Assembly (NCBI GenBank): GCA_009774245.1
Contig: VSNM01000094.1
Location: 1 to 17,019 of the forward strand
Direction of reading: 5' to 3'
Source of the DNA: Lachnospiraceae bacterium
GTDB taxonomy: Bacteria > Bacillota > Clostridia > Lachnospirales > Lachnospiraceae
DNA: 17,019 bases
The notes beneath the pieces were generated by a model. That model had not been told where the DNA came from. It was given only the letters and a program-made list of their open reading frames with translations, and ran no database searches. A program made the translations under genes and the position numbers. This document shows, one piece after another, positions 14,881 through 17,019 of the stretch (position 1 is the stretch's first letter; every line of letters starts with the position of its first letter).

Positions 14881-16385
14881 TATGTCTTCAAACCATCTAA
14901 TTCGTCATTTGGAATACCGCCAAACATGATAGAATGCAAGTCCCAAGGCTCCGGCTTAGCAAATGAATCTACATAACGAGGAATATTCAGATTATAATCA
15001 TTCTCACGAACCTTATCCTTGCTTACCCGCTTCGAGAATCCCGGTATTGTGGCACGTTCATGGATACAATCAACAATTCTCTTAATGTCAGAAGACCGAA
15101 GTCTATTGCTTTTTCCAGCTTTCTCATATCCCTTTGACGCATCAATAATAAGGATATCTGTATCTTCCCTGTGCCGCTTCAGCACCATGACTAAAGTTTG
15201 GATAGACGTACCAAAAAAGATATTAGCAGGTAATCCAATAATCGCATCAATATTGTTTTTTTCAACCAGACTCTTTCTGATTGTATATTCTTCATTACCA
15301 CGGAAGAGAACGCCATGCGGAAGGACAATGGTCATAATACCATCATCCTCTAAATGGTACAGTTCATGCAAAAGAAACGCATAATCAGCTTTTCCCTTTG
15401 GTGCCACACCATAATCCGAAAAACGTGGGTCATGCTTTTTATTCTTAGTGTCCCATTTTTGGGAATAGGGCGGGTTTGATACCACCGCATCCACACGAAC
15501 AAGCCGGTAATGCTCTATATCATCATTTTCAAAGAAGGGCCAGTCTTCCTCCAATGTATCACCATTTCTGACATAGATATTTGCCGGGTCAATTCCTCTC
15601 ATTACAAGATTCATTCTTGTCAGGTTGTATGTATTTTCCTTTAACTCCTGGGCATAATAATTGATTCTATTATCGCCCTTAAGATACTTTGCCACAGCCG
15701 ATCCTATATTGATAAGCAGGGAACCTGAGCCAGATGTAGGATCATAAATGCGGATTTCCTGCCTGTATTTCAAGTGTTCAGCAACAATTTCAGACATCAA
15801 AACAGACACTTCATGCGGAGTGTAAAATTCACCAGCCTTTTTCCCTGCATTAGCAGCAAACTGGCTGATGAGGTATTCATAAATAAATCCCAGTACATCG
15901 TAATCCTGCTTGCCATCCATCGGGATACGCTTAATCAATTTTATCAGATTGTTAATGGACTTCGTCTGTGTTGATGCCGTTTCTCCCAGCTTAGACAATC
16001 CTGTCTGAAGCGTATTGAATATCTTTTCAAACACCTTTTTATGCGAATCACTAATCAGTCTATTAAAAGCGGATAACGCTTTTCTTACATCAGACACATC
16101 AAAATCACTACCCTTATCAAGCCATGTGGAAAACAGATTCTCATAGGCAATAAAATAACCAATGGTGTCCTTTGTGTAGTTCACAAAGTCCTCATCCGTT
16201 TCATCCATCTGCCTGATATCCTCGTCAGTCATTCCTTGTTCTGTAAAAAAACGCAATTCCTTTTCCGAAAGGTATCTGTAAAAAATAAATCCCAAAATAT
16301 AATCCTTATATTCATTCGCCTCAATCTTCGAGCGCATTTCATTGGCTGATTTCCAGATAGCCGATGCCAATTGTCGTTTGTTCAT
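14814..16385 (-). CDS. hsdM: Type I DNA methyltransferase M subunit (HsdM), N-terminal part
   Basis: Adenine-N6 DNA methyltransferase of the type I complex, which protects host DNA and is required for restriction as well. The helical N-terminal domain (about 1-170) is followed by AGEFYTPHEVS (184-194), the SAM-binding motif I DPTSGSGSLL (215-224) and catalytic motif IV NPPYSQKW (304-311). The conserved region FGGIPNDELDGLKTYWEAFPGL follows, then the frame runs into unrelated CSLYPTILDK and stops at residue 523. Full-length relatives continue for about 350-400 more residues, which here are in another frame (13666-14880). The methylase core is whole. The ATG has AGGAGG about 10 nt upstream and follows the Phd-like gene by 36 bp. 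Confidence 0.9.
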   Translation of the reverse strand: MNKRQLASAIWKSANEMRSKIEANEYKDYILGFIFYRYLSEKELRFFTEQGMTDEDIRQMDETDEDFVNYTKDTIGYFIAYENLFSTWLDKGSDFDVSDVRKALSAFNRLISDSHKKVFEKIFNTLQTGLSKLGETASTQTKSINNLIKLIKRIPMDGKQDYDVLGFIYEYLISQFAANAGKKAGEFYTPHEVSVLMSEIVAEHLKYRQEIRIYDPTSGSGSLLINIGSAVAKYLKGDNRINYYAQELKENTYNLTRMNLVMRGIDPANIYVRNGDTLEEDWPFFENDDIEHYRLVRVDAVVSNPPYSQKWDTKNKKHDPRFSDYGVAPKGKADYAFLLHELYHLEDDGIMTIVLPHGVLFRGNEEYTIRKSLVEKNNIDAIIGLPANIFFGTSIQTLVMVLKRHREDTDILIIDASKGYEKAGKSNRLRSSDIKRIVDCIHERATIPGFSKRVSKDKVRENDYNLNIPRYVDSFAKPEPWDLHSIMFGGIPNDELDGLKTYWEAFPGLREDMCSLYPTILDK

Positions 16386-16421
16386 TGTTTAATTTCCTCC
16401 TCGTTATTTTGATGGCAGTGC

Positions 16422-16625
16422 CTAATATTCATTAATGTCTATGCCTGCCTGAAGTAGTCGCTCATATCTTGCATAGGAAAGAACCACGGCTATTGGCTTT
16501 CCATTCTTCAATATAAATCCTGCCTTGTCATCCTCGGATAACCCTCTAATCAATTTTGAAGATTGCCCGCGATTGAACTCACCGATATTGAAATGTTCCA
16601 TAGGAACCTTGTTTTTCTTTTCCAA
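16422..16625 (-). CDS. Phd/YefM-like small protein at the head of the hsd operon
   Basis: About 67 residues. SSKLIRGLSEDDKAGFILKNGKPIAVVLSYARYERL shows the Phd/YefM antitoxin pattern: a short helix, then FILKNGKPIAVV (beta hairpin) and YARYERLL (helix). Such proteins dimerise, bind palindromic DNA and repress their own promoter. No toxin gene (Doc, YoeB, RelE type) follows. The partner is the hsd operon instead. TTG at 16625 is preferred because AGGAGG (16633-16638) is 7 nt upstream, while the GTG at 16631 is only 1 nt from it. ATG at 16601 is another option. It probably controls expression of the operon. Whether it also binds an Hsd subunit is unknown. Confidence 0.75.
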   Translation of the reverse strand: MEKKNKVPMEHFNIGEFNRGQSSKLIRGLSEDDKAGFILKNGKPIAVVLSYARYERLLQAGIDINEY

Positions 16626-16659
16626 AGTCACTCCTCCTAAATCTAATTACTTACTTTAT

Positions 16660-16687
16660 ATTATATCAAATTGAATTGTAATTACAA
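16660..16687 (-). promoter_or_regulatory. Promoter of the Phd-like/hsdMSR operon
   Basis: On the minus strand a -35 TTGTAA (16682-16687), a 16-bp spacer and TATAAT (16660-16665) with an extended TGA before it. The start would be near 16653, leaving a leader of about 28 nt with AGGAGG. It is the best promoter in the window. Confidence 0.75.
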
Positions 16688-16748
16688 TATTTATTATAAT
16701 TTACTGGATTTTTTTACTTATTTTAAATATTGTAAAAGTAATTACTTT
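16675..16748. promoter_or_regulatory. Palindromic operators sharing GTAATTAC upstream of the hsd operon
   Basis: ATTGTAATTACAAT (16675-16688) and AAAGTAATTACTTT (16735-16748) are perfect 14-bp palindromes with the same core, centred exactly 60 bp apart. A near copy CTAATTAC lies at 16643-16650. The first covers the -35. A natural candidate binder is the Phd-like protein. Confidence 0.6.
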
Positions 16749-16846
16749 ATCAGTCTATTTTACCTCTCTAACTGACGATAACATTTGACAATAACACATT
16801 GATTCATCAAAAAAGAAAAGACACCTAAAAGCGGCTTGATAAGCGA

Positions 16847-16942
16847 TCACTTCCATTTTGAGAAAACATCAGCCACGAGAGCCCCGCAGACAGAGCATTT
16901 GATGCGGCAGATATGACACTCCACTTCAACAAGGTTTTCACC
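16847..16942 (-). pseudogene. Decayed Cys-rich (CxxC...CxxC) fragment
   Basis: An open stretch of 31 codons bounded by stops reads ENLVEVECHICRIKCSVCG and continues ALVADVFSKWK. Its CxxC-x3-CxxC spacing resembles a zinc-binding knuckle. There is no start codon or ribosome site, and an in-frame TAG lies just upstream, so it is a remnant, perhaps of a mobile-element gene. The rest of 16749-17019 holds nothing else I recognise. Confidence 0.3.
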
Positions 16943-17019
16943 CTAGTACAGCATTGCTTAAATAATAATGAATAAATGTTGCTTTTTTATTGTAGTCGGT
17001 GCATAATAATTCTATCACT

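Noticed and set aside
1..17019. CRISPR array, tRNA or tyrosine-integrase attachment site
   Set aside because: No regularly spaced repeats, no cloverleaf-like sequence and no tyrosine recombinase gene were seen. The 20-bp repeats at 3956-4102 occur only twice.

Overview
The window looks like a defence and mobile-element island from a low-GC Firmicute, most likely a gut Clostridia/Lachnospiraceae genome. This is inferred from strong AGGAGG ribosome sites, GTG/TTG starts, AT-rich intergenic DNA, and the style of the serine recombinase, the IS1634-type transposase and the type I restriction proteins. No rRNA, tRNA, CRISPR array or replication origin was seen.

Left end (1-1611): the remains of a mobile-element end. 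A large serine recombinase (minus) keeps its catalytic domain but stops after 243 residues. Upstream of it is a 49-residue SHOCT-like protein, then decayed DNA. Three TTGAC(A/C) boxes with an exact 11-bp period lie just before the next gene.

Middle (1612-7279): a plus-strand NLR-like STAND ATPase (NB-ARC-like core plus C-terminal helical repeats, TTG start) converges on a minus-strand Schlafen-type AlbA_2/ATPase-like protein. Between them are two copies of a 20-bp repeat, a 12-bp stem and a complete IS1634-family element. The element has imperfect terminal inverted repeats and a 6-bp target duplication (TTAAAT) that falls on the stop codon of the Schlafen-type gene and recreates it.

Right half (7379-16700), all minus strand: a Phd/YefM-like small protein, hsdM, hsdS and hsdR form one tightly packed type I restriction-modification operon, with a clear promoter and palindromic operators upstream and a good intrinsic terminator after hsdR. 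Downstream stands a single-domain HNH/Endo VII-type nuclease with a WHE motif, then the Schlafen-type gene with its own promoter. hsdM is split into two overlapping frames (523 and 404 aa). The junction word suggests a short-repeat deletion, so the modification enzyme may be broken, split in two, or switchable, while hsdR still reads as intact. That combination is the most notable feature of the operon.

Right end (16750-17019): AT-rich DNA with a decayed Cys-rich fragment. Together the genes form a layered defence locus: DNA modification and restriction (Hsd), a nuclease (HNH), a Schlafen-like factor and an NLR-like sensor. Whether the last three act with Hsd or only share the island cannot be decided from sequence alone.
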